A program made the position numbers and the translations under genes. 64,000 nt of DNA from Opitutaceae bacterium. GTDB lineage: Bacteria > Verrucomicrobiota > Verrucomicrobiia > Opitutales > Opitutaceae. Positions 26,122-34,786 of this stretch are shown one piece after another (within the stretch, counting starts at the first letter, position 1; each line of letters opens with the position of its first letter). The notes under the pieces were generated by a model. That model had not been told where the DNA came from. It saw nothing but the letters and a program-made list of their open reading frames with translations, and did not search any database. The stretch is from the NCBI GenBank assembly GCA_027482185.1, contig JAIXWF010000013.1:558001-622000 (forward strand), read 5' to 3'.

Positions 26122-26982
26122 TCAGACCTTCACCGCGAACAGTTCCGGATGCATCGTGCCTTCGGCGACTTTGTTCACGGTGCCGGTCATCATGATCGAG
26201 AAACCGTCGCCGATGCCGATGCCGATTTGGCCGCCGGGCATGTGGACGGTGAGGTCGCGGTCGACGAGCCCGAGGCGGTGCGCGACGGCGGCGGCCGCGC
26301 TGGAGCTGCTGCCGGAGGCGAGGGTGTAGCCGGCGCCGCGTTCCCAGATCTCGATGCGGATATTTTTCCGGTCGAGGACCTGCAGGAACTGGACGTTGGT
26401 TTTGCGGGGGAAGTTCGGATGCGTTTCGAGGTGCGGGCCGTACTTGTGCGCGAGCTCGGCGGAAACTTCCGGCAGCGGGAGGACGCAGTGCGGGTTGCCG
26501 ATGGTGGCCGCGCAGTAGGTGAAGGTGCGGTCGAGCACGGTGATCTGCTCGTTGAGGACTTCGCGCGGGGCGCCGGCGACGTTCACGGGGATCTTGGCGC
26601 TGTCGAAACTCACGTTGCCCATGGCGACGGTGATGAGGCGGCCCTGGTCCTTGATGACGGAGCGGACGTGGCCGCCGGGCGTCTCGATCGTGAAGTCGGG
26701 ATTCTTCACGAGGCCTTGGTCCCAGAGGAAACGGGAGAAGATGCGCAGGCCGTTGCCGGATTTCTCGGCCTCGGAGCCGTCGGGATTGAAAATGCGCAGG
26801 CCGAACTCGCTTTGCTGGGACGGCAACGGGCCCCAGAGGATGCCGTCGGAGCCGACGCCGAAGTTGCGGTGGCAGACGACGCGGATCTGGTCGACCGTGG
26901 GCGCCGGCGCCCAGGCCGGGAAGTCCGCGGGGTTGAGGACGATGTAGTCGTTGCCGAGAGCGTGGTATTTGTGGAAGCGCAT
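26122..26982 (-). CDS. DapF-like protein lacking both catalytic cysteines
   Basis: A 286-residue protein with the whole two-lobed diaminopimelate epimerase fold: MRFHKYHALGNDYIVL, DGSEAEKSGNGLRIF, IGNPHCVL and IWERGAGYTLASGSSSSAA. In true DapF the two acid/base residues are cysteines in CGNG and ACGTG. Here both are serine, S75 (SGNG) and S223 (ASGSS). Such a Ser/Ser pair should not carry out normal DAP epimerisation, so the substrate or the reaction is probably different (compare PhzF/PrpF isomerases in the same fold). It could still be annotated automatically as DapF. It follows the DUF4336 gene by 107 bases and probably belongs to the same minus-strand transcript. Confidence 0.85.
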   Translation of the reverse strand: MRFHKYHALGNDYIVLNPADFPAWAPAPTVDQIRVVCHRNFGVGSDGILWGPLPSQQSEFGLRIFNPDGSEAEKSGNGLRIFSRFLWDQGLVKNPDFTIETPGGHVRSVIKDQGRLITVAMGNVSFDSAKIPVNVAGAPREVLNEQITVLDRTFTYCAATIGNPHCVLPLPEVSAELAHKYGPHLETHPNFPRKTNVQFLQVLDRKNIRIEIWERGAGYTLASGSSSSAAAAVAHRLGLVDRDLTVHMPGGQIGIGIGDGFSIMMTGTVNKVAEGTMHPELFAVKV

Positions 26983-27089
26983 GAAAGCGGGGAGAATTGG
27001 CGGGGCGGAACCGCGAAGACACGGAAAAAACGCGGCGCGCGAATTCCGTTCCGGCAAGGCCGGCGCCGGCGCGGCGCGCGACCGCAGGT

Positions 27090-27767
27090 TCAACCGAGAA
27101 ACAGGAACGCGTCGCGGAGCAGTTCCCTGCCGCCGCGTTCGACGTTGCGGCCGTGGCTCAGGACGATGCGGTCGAAATCCCAGGCCAGCACGGTGTCGAG
27201 GGAAGCGCGCAGCGCGGCGCGGTCCTTGATCGTCGTCTTGAGCAGACGGGAAACGGCGAAGCGGCAATCGCAGCCGTTGAGCTTGAGCAGCAGGCGGCTG
27301 AGCAGCGGCATGTCTGGGCCGAGATTGAAGGCGAGATCGGTGACGATGAGGGTGCGGCTGGCGCGATGCCGGAAGACCACTTCGTTGAGGCGCGGCATGC
27401 CGCGGAGCACACATTGGTCGAACACCGCGGCCCAGGCCGGATCGGGTGTGTCGGCGAGCAGGTGCGTGAACTTCAGATCGGGCCGGAATTTCGCGAAGCC
27501 GCGGGCGCCGTGGAGCCGCGCGGCGGGATAGGCGGCGAACCAGCCCTCGAGGTAGGTGTCGTGCATCGCGTTGGGGGCAACGACGTGGCCGACGGGCCCG
27601 AGGGCGGCGAGCGCGGCGGCGAGTTCCGGCGTGTGCGCGGCCGGCGAATGCAGCCACAGTTCGCCGCCGGGCAGCCGGGCGACGGTCATGCGGTGCCCGA
27701 GCGACATGCCCAGCACCGAGAGCGGGGCATCGTAATCCCAAAGCTCCGCGGCGAGAGGTTGCAGCAT
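27090..27767 (-). CDS. DUF4336 protein (metallo-beta-lactamase-like fold)
   Basis: A 225-residue soluble protein. Recognisable family blocks are WDYDAPLSVLGMSLGHRMTV, the ELWLHSPAAHTPELAAAL stretch, APNAMHDTYLEGW, RTLIVTDLAFNLG and DFDRIVLSHGRNVE. The arrangement resembles a metallo-beta-lactamase fold with altered metal ligands (H in APNAMHD, D in VTDLAF, H in LSHG). The reaction is unknown. It starts 25 bases after the stop of the 494-residue gene, so the two are likely co-expressed, followed by the DapF-like gene. Confidence 0.8.
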   Translation of the reverse strand: MLQPLAAELWDYDAPLSVLGMSLGHRMTVARLPGGELWLHSPAAHTPELAAALAALGPVGHVVAPNAMHDTYLEGWFAAYPAARLHGARGFAKFRPDLKFTHLLADTPDPAWAAVFDQCVLRGMPRLNEVVFRHRASRTLIVTDLAFNLGPDMPLLSRLLLKLNGCDCRFAVSRLLKTTIKDRAALRASLDTVLAWDFDRIVLSHGRNVERGGRELLRDAFLFLG

Positions 27768-27792
27768 GGGCAGCGGGCGGGACGTTCGCGAT

Positions 27793-29277
27793 TCAGGCCG
27801 GCTTCGCGCCGGTGTAGCCGAAGAGTTTCCGCTTCTTGATCGCGACGGCGACGCTCGGCGGGACCATCTGCTCCCACGAAGGATCGGCGTCGCGGATGCG
27901 TTGCAGCACATCGCGGGAGAAGATCGCGAGGACGTCGGGGTCGAAGCCGACGATGCAGTCGATGTAGTGGTTCTCCAGCAGGTGGGCGTAGAGGTTGCGC
28001 AGGTGGTCGGCGACCTGGACGTTTTTCGCGGTGATGAGGACGCTGGAGGCGAAAGCGTGCGCGACGTGCGAGCCCGGTGCGGCGGCGACGCCCGACGCGA
28101 GGTAGCGGTCGTAGGCTTCCTGGCGCATCGGGTAGACGTAGAGTTTGACCGTGTTCTTGAACATGCGGCCGAAGGACTCGAGGATGCCGCCCTCGAGGTG
28201 TTCGTAGTACTTCTCGTTGAAGATCTCGAGGAGGTTGTTGATGCCCATCGTCACACCGATGCGTTCCTTGGTGTAGCGGCGGAAGTACGACGTAAGCCGG
28301 TAGTACTCGGAGTAGTTCGAGATCATCGTCGTGAACCCGAGTTCGCCGAGCAGGTCGACGCGCGAGAGGAAATCGGGCGCGTCGAGGGCGCCGCTCGCGA
28401 GCAGGTTGTTCATCGTGATCTCCATGATCACGACGACATCCTTGCCCTTCACGTCCTTCTCCTGGACGAACTGCGCGGTGGCGCAGTTGAGCATGTCGAC
28501 GTTGACGTGGGTGACGGGCCGGAAGCTGCCGCGCTCGACGAGGATCGCCTTCTTGTAGAGGACCTCGGAGGGCTGGAGGACATCGCCCTGGGGCCCGAAC
28601 ATCACGGCGTTGGTCAGGCCGTACTGGACGAGGTAGAGCGCCATCATCCGGTTGTCGATGTGGCCGAACGCGGGGCCCGAGAACTTGAGCATGTCGACCT
28701 CGAGGCGCTGGGTGCCGAGGTTGTCGACGAGCGACTCGATGAAACGCTTCGGATCGTCGCGGTAGTAGAAGCACGCGTAGGCGAGGTTGGTGCCCGCGAT
28801 GCCGAGGGCGTCCTGCTGGAGGACGTTTTCCTTGTCCCACATGCGCACGTGGAGGAGCACCTCGTTGGGCGGGCCGCCGGGTTCGGCCTGGAAACGCAGG
28901 CCCATCCAGCCGTGCGCGTCGTTGGTGCCGCGGAAGCCCTTGGTCGCGACGGTGTCGGCGAAAACGAAAAACGACGTGCGGTCGCCGCGTTGGCCGGAGA
29001 GGCGCTCGATGAGCAGATTGTATTCGTGCTCGAGCATGAGCCCGAGGCGCTCGCGCGAGACGTACCGCGGCGCCTTGCCGTAGATGGCGTCGCTGAACGT
29101 CATGTCGTACGCCGAGATCGTCTTCGCGATCGTGCCGGCGGCGCCGCCGGCCTGGAAGAAAACGCGCGCCACCTCCTGCCCGGCGCCGATCTCGGCGAAC
29201 GTGCCGTACTTGCTCTCGTCGAGATTGATCGTGAGCGCCTTGCGGTTGGTGGTCAGCAACTCCTTCTTCTCACTCAT
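27793..29277 (-). CDS. Conserved 494-residue protein of unknown function
   Basis: A soluble protein strikingly similar, as far as I can recall, to a family found in Bacteroidota, Cyanobacteria and Verrucomicrobiota and often mislabelled as TonB-dependent receptor or nicotinate-nucleotide adenylyltransferase. Typical blocks are NRKALTINLDESKYGTFAEI, GAGQEVARVFFQAGGAAGTI, SAYDMTFSDAIYG, FRGTNDAHGWMGLRFQ and SNYSEYYRLTSYFRRYT. There is no signal peptide, beta-barrel or HxGH nucleotidyl motif, so both labels are unsupported. The near-invariance of long blocks across phyla suggests an important housekeeping role. It heads a minus-strand unit with DUF4336 and the DapF-like gene. Confidence 0.85.
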   Translation of the reverse strand: MSEKKELLTTNRKALTINLDESKYGTFAEIGAGQEVARVFFQAGGAAGTIAKTISAYDMTFSDAIYGKAPRYVSRERLGLMLEHEYNLLIERLSGQRGDRTSFFVFADTVATKGFRGTNDAHGWMGLRFQAEPGGPPNEVLLHVRMWDKENVLQQDALGIAGTNLAYACFYYRDDPKRFIESLVDNLGTQRLEVDMLKFSGPAFGHIDNRMMALYLVQYGLTNAVMFGPQGDVLQPSEVLYKKAILVERGSFRPVTHVNVDMLNCATAQFVQEKDVKGKDVVVIMEITMNNLLASGALDAPDFLSRVDLLGELGFTTMISNYSEYYRLTSYFRRYTKERIGVTMGINNLLEIFNEKYYEHLEGGILESFGRMFKNTVKLYVYPMRQEAYDRYLASGVAAAPGSHVAHAFASSVLITAKNVQVADHLRNLYAHLLENHYIDCIVGFDPDVLAIFSRDVLQRIRDADPSWEQMVPPSVAVAIKKRKLFGYTGAKPA

Positions 29278-29481
29278 GGCGCGGCACTATGGTCGGGGGC
29301 GGGGAGGGCGCAACCCGTACGTCGCGGCGCCGCGTGTCGATTCCGTGAACTTATCGGCGGCGCCGGATGCGACGGGCTCCGGCTAATCGCGGCGCCGCGC
29401 CGCCCGGCCCGGCGAATCGACCGTTCCGCCCTTTCGACTGGAGGAACGGGGGAAAGCGGGTAGGGTCCGCCGCTCCCTTCC

Positions 29482-31302
29482 ATGAAGAACTATTTCACGT
29501 CGTTGCTCGGCGCGCTCACGGCCCTGGTGGTGTTTTCCGGCGGCTGTTTGCTGCTCGGCATCGGGGTGCTCGCGGCGTTCGCGGCGCTGGGCTCGGCCGA
29601 GAAGGCGGCGCCGGCGGTCGAGCGCGGCTCGTACCTTGTTTTCGATCTTTCGACCAATATCACCGACGCGCCCCCGCCGATCGACTTCGGTTCCTTCGGC
29701 GGCAAGGACGAGTCGCTGCAGCTCCGCGCCGTGACCAAGGCGCTCCGCGCCGCGGCCGCCGACGAGCGCATCGCCGGCGTTTACCTCACGGGCGATATTT
29801 CGCCGGCCGCGTTCGGTTCCGGTTTCGCCGCCCTCAAGGAAGTCCGCGACGCCCTCGTGGAGATCAAGAAGGCCGGCAAACCGGTCCAAGCCTATCTCAC
29901 GTACGCGACGACGAAGAGCTACTTCCTCGCCTCCGCCGCGAGCGAGGTCGCGATCGATCCCTACGGCATGATCATCATGCCGGGGCTCGCGAGCGAACCG
30001 ACGTTCTTCGCGGGTGCGTTCGAAAAGTACGGCATCAACGTGCAGGTCACGCGGGTCGGCAAATACAAGTCCGCCGTCGAAACGTTCACGCGCCGCGACA
30101 TGAGCCCGGAGAACCGCGAGGAAATGCAGGTCCTCCTCAACGACCTCTGGGGCGGCCTCGTGGCCGACATTGCCGCGAGCCGCGAGCTCACGCCCGCGCA
30201 GATCCAGGGCGTCGTCGACGCCGAGGGCCTGATCCGGCCCGAGGCCGCGAAGACGGCCAAGCTCGTCGATCGCATCGCCTACCGCGACGAGATCTACGAC
30301 GCGCTCAAAGCCAAGACCGGCCGCGCCGGCAGCAAGGAACCCTTCAAGCAGATCGCGCTCGACCACTACATCAAGCAGGCGAAGGAGCCCGTCCTGCCGG
30401 CGAAGGCGCCCAAGGCCGGCGGTTCCGGCCGCGGCCGCATCGCGGTCGTGTATGCCGAAGGCGAGATCGTCGACGGCGAGGGCGAGATCGGCGACGTCGG
30501 CGGCTCCCGTTTCTCGCGCGAACTGCGCAAGCTGCGGCAGGACGACCAGGTCAAGGCCGTCGTCCTCCGCGTCAACAGTCCCGGCGGCAGCGCCTCCGCC
30601 TCCGAGGTGATCCAGCGCGAGGTCCGCCTGCTGAAGAAGGTGAAGCCGGTGGTCGTCTCGATGGGCAGCTACGCGGCCTCGGGCGGGTATTGGATTTCCG
30701 CGTACGGCGACCGCATCTTCGCGGAGAACTCCACCGTGACCGGCTCGATCGGCGTGTTCGGCATGCAGTTCGACATCAAGAAACTCGCGAACGACTTCGG
30801 CGTGACCTTCGACTCCGTGAAGACCGGCAAATTCGCCGACGCCATGACGCTCTCGCGGCCCAAGACGCCGGAAGAGCTCGCCGTCTTCCAGCGCATGGTC
30901 GACTGGATCTACGGCGAGTTCGTCGGCAAGGTCGCCGAAGGCCGCCAGCTCGAGCGCAGCGCCGTCGAGGCCATCGCGCAGGGCCGCGTCTGGTCCGGCG
31001 CCGAGGCGGTGAAGATCGGGCTCGTCGACGAGATCGGCGGGCTCGAGGACGCGATCGCGTTCGCGGCGGACAAGGCCGGCCTCGGCAGCAACTACCGGGT
31101 GACCGAGTACCCGCGGCAAAAGGAACTGTTCGAGGCGATCCAGGATTTCGTCGAGCACCACGCGCCCGGCTTCGCGAAGGCCCGCGGCGGCGTCGCCGGC
31201 GAAGTCATGCGCCGGATCGAGGCGGAGGTTAAGGCCTTGCGTTCCTACAACGATCCGCAGGGCATCTACGCCCGCCTCCCGCACCACCTGACCTTCCGCT
31301 GA
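29482..31302 (+). CDS. sppA: Signal peptide peptidase SppA, 67K type
   Basis: A 606-residue inner-membrane serine protease with a single N-terminal transmembrane helix (LLGALTALVVFSGGCLLLG). It contains the tandem S49 domains of the long (E. coli-type) form. The catalytic dyad is visible: K196 in the first domain (RVGKYKSAVE) and S400 in the second (SYAASGGYWIS). SppA digests leftover signal peptides in the membrane. The stop overlaps the start of the sufT-like gene by one base (TGATG), so the two are co-translated; this pairing has no obvious functional logic. Confidence 0.95.
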   Translation: MKNYFTSLLGALTALVVFSGGCLLLGIGVLAAFAALGSAEKAAPAVERGSYLVFDLSTNITDAPPPIDFGSFGGKDESLQLRAVTKALRAAAADERIAGVYLTGDISPAAFGSGFAALKEVRDALVEIKKAGKPVQAYLTYATTKSYFLASAASEVAIDPYGMIIMPGLASEPTFFAGAFEKYGINVQVTRVGKYKSAVETFTRRDMSPENREEMQVLLNDLWGGLVADIAASRELTPAQIQGVVDAEGLIRPEAAKTAKLVDRIAYRDEIYDALKAKTGRAGSKEPFKQIALDHYIKQAKEPVLPAKAPKAGGSGRGRIAVVYAEGEIVDGEGEIGDVGGSRFSRELRKLRQDDQVKAVVLRVNSPGGSASASEVIQREVRLLKKVKPVVVSMGSYAASGGYWISAYGDRIFAENSTVTGSIGVFGMQFDIKKLANDFGVTFDSVKTGKFADAMTLSRPKTPEELAVFQRMVDWIYGEFVGKVAEGRQLERSAVEAIAQGRVWSGAEAVKIGLVDEIGGLEDAIAFAADKAGLGSNYRVTEYPRQKELFEAIQDFVEHHAPGFAKARGGVAGEVMRRIEAEVKALRSYNDPQGIYARLPHHLTFR

Positions 31303-31847
31303 TGTCCGCCTCCGCCGCCTCCACGTATCTGCTTTCCCGCGACGTCGTCGCGACCGTCATTCCGGCCGGCGACCGCGTGACCCTCGCCCGGGGCGAGGAA
31401 GTCTTCGTCACCCAATCCCTCGGGGGCAACGTCACCGTCCGCACCGACCGCGGTCTCTTCCGCATCGCGCGCGAGGATGCGGGCGCCCTGGCGGGCTACG
31501 TGGCCGCGGCGGAAACGCCGGCCGTGGCCGCGGGCGAATTCAGCGAGCAGGCCGTCTGGGACACGCTCAAGACCTGCTTCGACCCGGAGATCCCGGTCAA
31601 CATCGTCGACCTCGGGCTCGTGTACGATCTGGCGATCGAGCCGGCGGCGGGCGGGAATTCCATCGAGGTCAAGATGACGCTCACCGCGCCCGGTTGCGGC
31701 ATGGGCCCGGTCATCGCGGAGGACGCGCGTCAGAAGATCGCGGCGCTGCCGACGGTCGTCGCGGCAAAGGTCGTGATCGTGTGGGACCCGCAGTGGACGC
31801 CGCAGATGATTTCCGAGACGGGCCGCAAAGCGCTGGGCCTCGAGTAA
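31302..31847 (+). CDS. sufT: SufT-type iron-sulfur cluster assembly factor
   Basis: A 181-residue protein. The N-terminal about 70 residues form the beta-rich extension typical of SufT (ATVIPAGDRVTLARGEEVFV), and the C-terminal DUF59/MIP18 domain has DPEIPVNIVDLGLVYDL and LTAPGCGMGP with the conserved cysteine. SufT aids maturation of Fe-S proteins when demand is high. No other suf genes are nearby. The start is coupled to the sppA stop. Confidence 0.9.
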   Translation: MSASAASTYLLSRDVVATVIPAGDRVTLARGEEVFVTQSLGGNVTVRTDRGLFRIAREDAGALAGYVAAAETPAVAAGEFSEQAVWDTLKTCFDPEIPVNIVDLGLVYDLAIEPAAGGNSIEVKMTLTAPGCGMGPVIAEDARQKIAALPTVVAAKVVIVWDPQWTPQMISETGRKALGLE

Positions 31848-31879
31848 ACGCGGGCGGCGGGGCGGCGGATCCCCGATCC

Positions 31880-32020
31880 GGGGACAGGATGGACAGGATC
31901 GGAGCCGGGCGGAGGAACAGGAACAAAGCCCGGGTCAGGCGTGGACGCACGGCGGCTTTCGCTGCTGAGGCTTTTCCGTCCTGTTCATTCCGGATCGTCC
32001 ATCCGGTAAATCCTGTCCCC
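31880..32020. repeat. Intergenic element with GGGGACAGGAT terminal inverted repeats
   Basis: It begins GGGGACAGGATGGACAGGAT and ends ATCCGGTAAATCCTGTCCCC, so the ends are inverted copies of each other (GGGGACAGGAT). The interior is GC-rich without a reading frame of note. It fills the gap between the convergent sufT and dus genes. A half copy is at 26033-26105. Confidence 0.75.
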
Positions 32021-32040
32021 ACGGTCGGGACCGTGACGGC

Positions 32041-33132
32041 CTACGCGGTGATCGATTCCAGGGAGCAGCCGTCGGCGGAAGGCGTTTCGCAATTCGGGCG
32101 GGCGATGACGCCGGCGTAGGGTTCCGGGGCGAAAGGCTGCGCGGGCTCGCGGAGCAGGTGGCGGTCGCAGATCGCGAAGAGCTCGGCCTCGGACTGCGCG
32201 CGCCGCATGTCGTGCAGAAACGCGCCCGTCGGGTCCACGCTTTGGCCGACGAAGTTGAGGTACTTCTTCATTTTGTTCACGTGGAGCAGCTCCGGCAGGC
32301 CGGGCGCCTGGGTCGCGCGGTAGAGGCGCTCGACGTACTCGCGGACATCGCCGAGCACGAGGGCCGTGACGGGGCCGCCGGCGAAGGCTTCGCGGCATTG
32401 GCGGAAGATCCAGGGATTCCGGATGGCGTGGCGGCCGATCATCACGCCGGCGGCGCCGGTGGTGCCGAGGACGGAGACGGCGCGGGCGGCCGAGACGACG
32501 TTGCCGTTGGCGAGCACGGGGCAGCGGACGCGGCGGACGGCGTGGGCGATGAAGTCGTAGTGCACCTCGCTGCGGTACATTTCCTTCACGGTGCGGCCGT
32601 GGACGCTGAGCAGGTCGACGCGGTGCGCGTTCACGAGGTCGAGGATGCGGTCGAAGTTCGATGTATCTTCGAAACCGATGCGCATCTTGACGGTGAAGAG
32701 GCCGGGCACGATCGAGCGCAGGAGGCCGAGGATCTCGCCGATTTTCGCGGGTTCGCGGAGGAGGCCGCCGCCGACGTTCTTCTTGTAAACCTTGGGGGCC
32801 GGGCAGCCGAGGTTGAGGTCGATGCCGGCGACGTTGTGCCGGAGGAGTTCGGTTGCGGTGCGGGCGAGGTGGCCGAGGTCCTCGCCGATGAGCTGGGCGA
32901 AGACGGGTCGGCCGGTGGCGTTCTCGTCGATCGAGCGGAGGATGTGTTTTTCCGGCTTCGACTGGGCGTGGACGCGGAAGAACTCGGTGAAGAAGTAGTC
33001 GGGCGCGCCGTAGTGCGCGATCACGCCCATGAAGGCGAGGTCGGTGACGTCCTGCATCGGCGCGAGCGCCGTGAGCGGGCCGCCCGGGACGAGGCCGGCG
33101 GGCAGGCGGGTGCGGGAAACCTCCGGGGCCAT
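32041..33132 (-). CDS. tRNA-dihydrouridine synthase
   Basis: A 363-residue FMN-dependent TIM-barrel enzyme. Conserved parts are APMQDVTDLAFMG, GIDLNLGCPAPKV with catalytic C110, the KKNVGGGLL loop, VHGRTVKEMY and VLANGNV. It reduces uridines in the D-loop of tRNA. The sequence does not obviously fall into DusA, DusB or DusC, so no subfamily symbol is given. It lies 5 bases downstream of the DUF151 nuclease gene and is surely co-transcribed with it. The last about 30 residues are an unconserved tail. Confidence 0.93.
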   Translation of the reverse strand: MAPEVSRTRLPAGLVPGGPLTALAPMQDVTDLAFMGVIAHYGAPDYFFTEFFRVHAQSKPEKHILRSIDENATGRPVFAQLIGEDLGHLARTATELLRHNVAGIDLNLGCPAPKVYKKNVGGGLLREPAKIGEILGLLRSIVPGLFTVKMRIGFEDTSNFDRILDLVNAHRVDLLSVHGRTVKEMYRSEVHYDFIAHAVRRVRCPVLANGNVVSAARAVSVLGTTGAAGVMIGRHAIRNPWIFRQCREAFAGGPVTALVLGDVREYVERLYRATQAPGLPELLHVNKMKKYLNFVGQSVDPTGAFLHDMRRAQSEAELFAICDRHLLREPAQPFAPEPYAGVIARPNCETPSADGCSLESITA

Positions 33133-33137
33133 CCGGT

Positions 33138-33608
33138 TCAGGAGGTTTCGTCGTCGCCGGGGTTTTCCGACTGCTGCTTGAGCACGCGTTCGAGGATCTC
33201 GGTCATGTCCTCGACGGTGTCGAAGACCGGACGGGCGACGTAGATCGGTTTTTTCTGCTGGAGGGCGAGGACGATCGAGTCGCTGGGGCGCGCGTCGAGT
33301 TCGACGAGTTTGCGGCCGAGCTCGTTTTCCATGCGCAGCAGAATGCGGGCGAAATAGGTGCCGTCGCGGGCGTCGTTGACGATGACGTGCTCGAGGGTGG
33401 CGCCGAGGCCGAGGAAGATGCTGCCGATGAGGTCGTGCGTGAGCGGCCGGTCCTTCTTCACGCCGTTGAGGGTCATCTGGATCGCGGAGCCGACGGAATT
33501 GTCGACGTAGATGACGAAGGTCTTCTCGTCGTTGCCCAGAAAAATGGCGCAGCCGTTGGCGGTGGGCATGACCCCCTTGATGGTGACGACGGCGACGTCT
33601 TTTTGCAT
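33138..33608 (-). CDS. DUF151 bifunctional nuclease-like protein
   Basis: A 156-residue protein of the BFN/DUF151 family. Characteristic segments are FLGNDEKTFVIYVDNSVGSA, RPLTHDLIGSIFLGLGA and the LDARPSDSIVLALQQKKPIYV block. Plant and bacterial homologues have been reported to have DNase/RNase activity, and structures resemble TM0160. The C-terminal 25 residues are acidic. It is the first gene of a two-gene unit with dus, which may hint at RNA metabolism. Confidence 0.88.
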   Translation of the reverse strand: MQKDVAVVTIKGVMPTANGCAIFLGNDEKTFVIYVDNSVGSAIQMTLNGVKKDRPLTHDLIGSIFLGLGATLEHVIVNDARDGTYFARILLRMENELGRKLVELDARPSDSIVLALQQKKPIYVARPVFDTVEDMTEILERVLKQQSENPGDDETS

Positions 33609-33671
33609 GGCGGAGGCAAGGTGGACGGATCCGGCCGGAGGCGCAAGCGGCGACCCGGCGGCCGCGGGTTC

Positions 33672-33824
33672 AGGCAGAATCATGCAGTCGAGAGGTGAAA
33701 GTTGAGGGTGGGGAGATCGATCCGCCGAGCCACGGAAAAGGCCGCCGCAGCCAGCAGCCCGACGAACCGAACGGTTTGGCTCCCAACTCCCAGCAAGCTC
33801 TCTCAACTGCCTGAGTTCGGCTCA
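33672..33824. repeat. Dispersed ~150-bp intergenic element, copy 2
   Basis: About 83% identical by hand alignment to 10461-10611. It starts AGGCAGAATCATGCAG, has the GAGATCGATCCGCCGAGCC core, and ends GCTCTCTCAACTGCCTGAG. The final CTCAG hairpin (CTGAGTTCGGCTCAG, 33811-33825) contains the lpxI stop codon (33822-33824). The 12-base outer inverted repeat of copy 1 is kept on the left only. Confidence 0.8.
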
Positions 33825-34670
33825 GGCGAAGCCGAACAGGTCGATGCCCCAGGTGCGGGCCTGTTGGACGACGGCGGGCCGATCGAGGATGAGGACCTTG
33901 CCGGTCTCGAGGGCGGCGGCCTTGAGGCCGGCCTCGCGCATCGTCTCTAGGGTACGCTGGCCGAAGCAGGGGACGTCGAAACGCCAATCCTGGCGGGCCT
34001 TCACGGTTTTGACGAAGAGGGCTTCGTCGGTCTTGAAGCCGCCGGCGCGGCGGAGCATTTCGTCGGTGCCCTCGAAGGCTTCGACGGCGAGGACGGTGCC
34101 TTTGCGCACGACGCAGCCCTGGCCGATGTCGAGGCGGGCACATTCGCGGGCGATCTGGATGCCGTGGGCGAGGTAGTCGGCGTCGATGGGGAATTTCTTT
34201 CCCGTCATGCAGCCGGCGACGGCGAGCTGATCATCGAGGAAGGCGCGGGCGTCGAGCAACGCGATGCCGAGGGCCTCGATTTCTTTGGCGATGGCGCCGA
34301 AGATGGTCTCGGCGTTGCGGCGCTTGAGGGAGAGCAGAATGCGCGTGGCCTTGAAGTCGGGGTGGAGGCCCTTGAAGAGACGGCGCGGCGTGATCTGGCC
34401 GGCCATGAGGGCGGAGCCGGATTGGAAATCCTGCAGGGCCTCGAGCATGTGGCCGAGTTGGCCGACCTTGATGACGCGGCGTTCGTCTTTCGGGAACGAA
34501 TCGACGAGGGCGGGCGGCGTTTCTTCCTCGAAGCCGACAAGGCGCAGGGGAACTCCGGCCCGGCGGACGGCGGCGGCGACCAGCTGCGGATAAAGTCCCT
34601 GGCCCGCGATCAGCGTGAGCGGGCGGGCGCGGTCGAAGCCGGCGGGAAGAAAGGCGGAAAGCGGAGCCAC
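33822..34670 (-). CDS. lpxI: UDP-2,3-diacylglucosamine pyrophosphatase LpxI
   Basis: A 282-residue protein of the LpxI (DUF1009) family: LTLIAGQGLYPQLVAAA at the N-terminus, GQLGHMLEALQDF, MAGQITPRRLF, the acidic loop and VRKGTVLAVEAFEGTDEMLRRAG. LpxI hydrolyses UDP-2,3-diacylglucosamine to lipid X and UMP in lipid A synthesis, replacing LpxH. Its presence supports a lipid A-bearing outer membrane. There is no suitable ATG. GTG 34670 is proposed because it gives the normal length and begins just before the first strand. It follows the exopolysaccharide operon by 116 bases containing a GAAAGTTGAAAG repeat. Confidence 0.9.
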   Translation of the reverse strand: MAPLSAFLPAGFDRARPLTLIAGQGLYPQLVAAAVRRAGVPLRLVGFEEETPPALVDSFPKDERRVIKVGQLGHMLEALQDFQSGSALMAGQITPRRLFKGLHPDFKATRILLSLKRRNAETIFGAIAKEIEALGIALLDARAFLDDQLAVAGCMTGKKFPIDADYLAHGIQIARECARLDIGQGCVVRKGTVLAVEAFEGTDEMLRRAGGFKTDEALFVKTVKARQDWRFDVPCFGQRTLETMREAGLKAAALETGKVLILDRPAVVQQARTWGIDLFGFA

Positions 34671-34786
34671 GCGCGGAGCTTGCGGAACGGACGCGGGGAT
34701 TGAAGCCGGAAAAGCCGGGGGCGGTTCCGGCGGTCGAAAGTTGAAAGCCGGAAGTTGAAACGCCGAGCGTGCGGCGGCCGGCGGCG

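Noticed and set aside
27793-29277. Annotation as TonB-dependent receptor or nicotinate-nucleotide adenylyltransferase
   Set aside because: No signal peptide, plug or barrel strands, and no HxGH or ISSTxxR motif can be seen.
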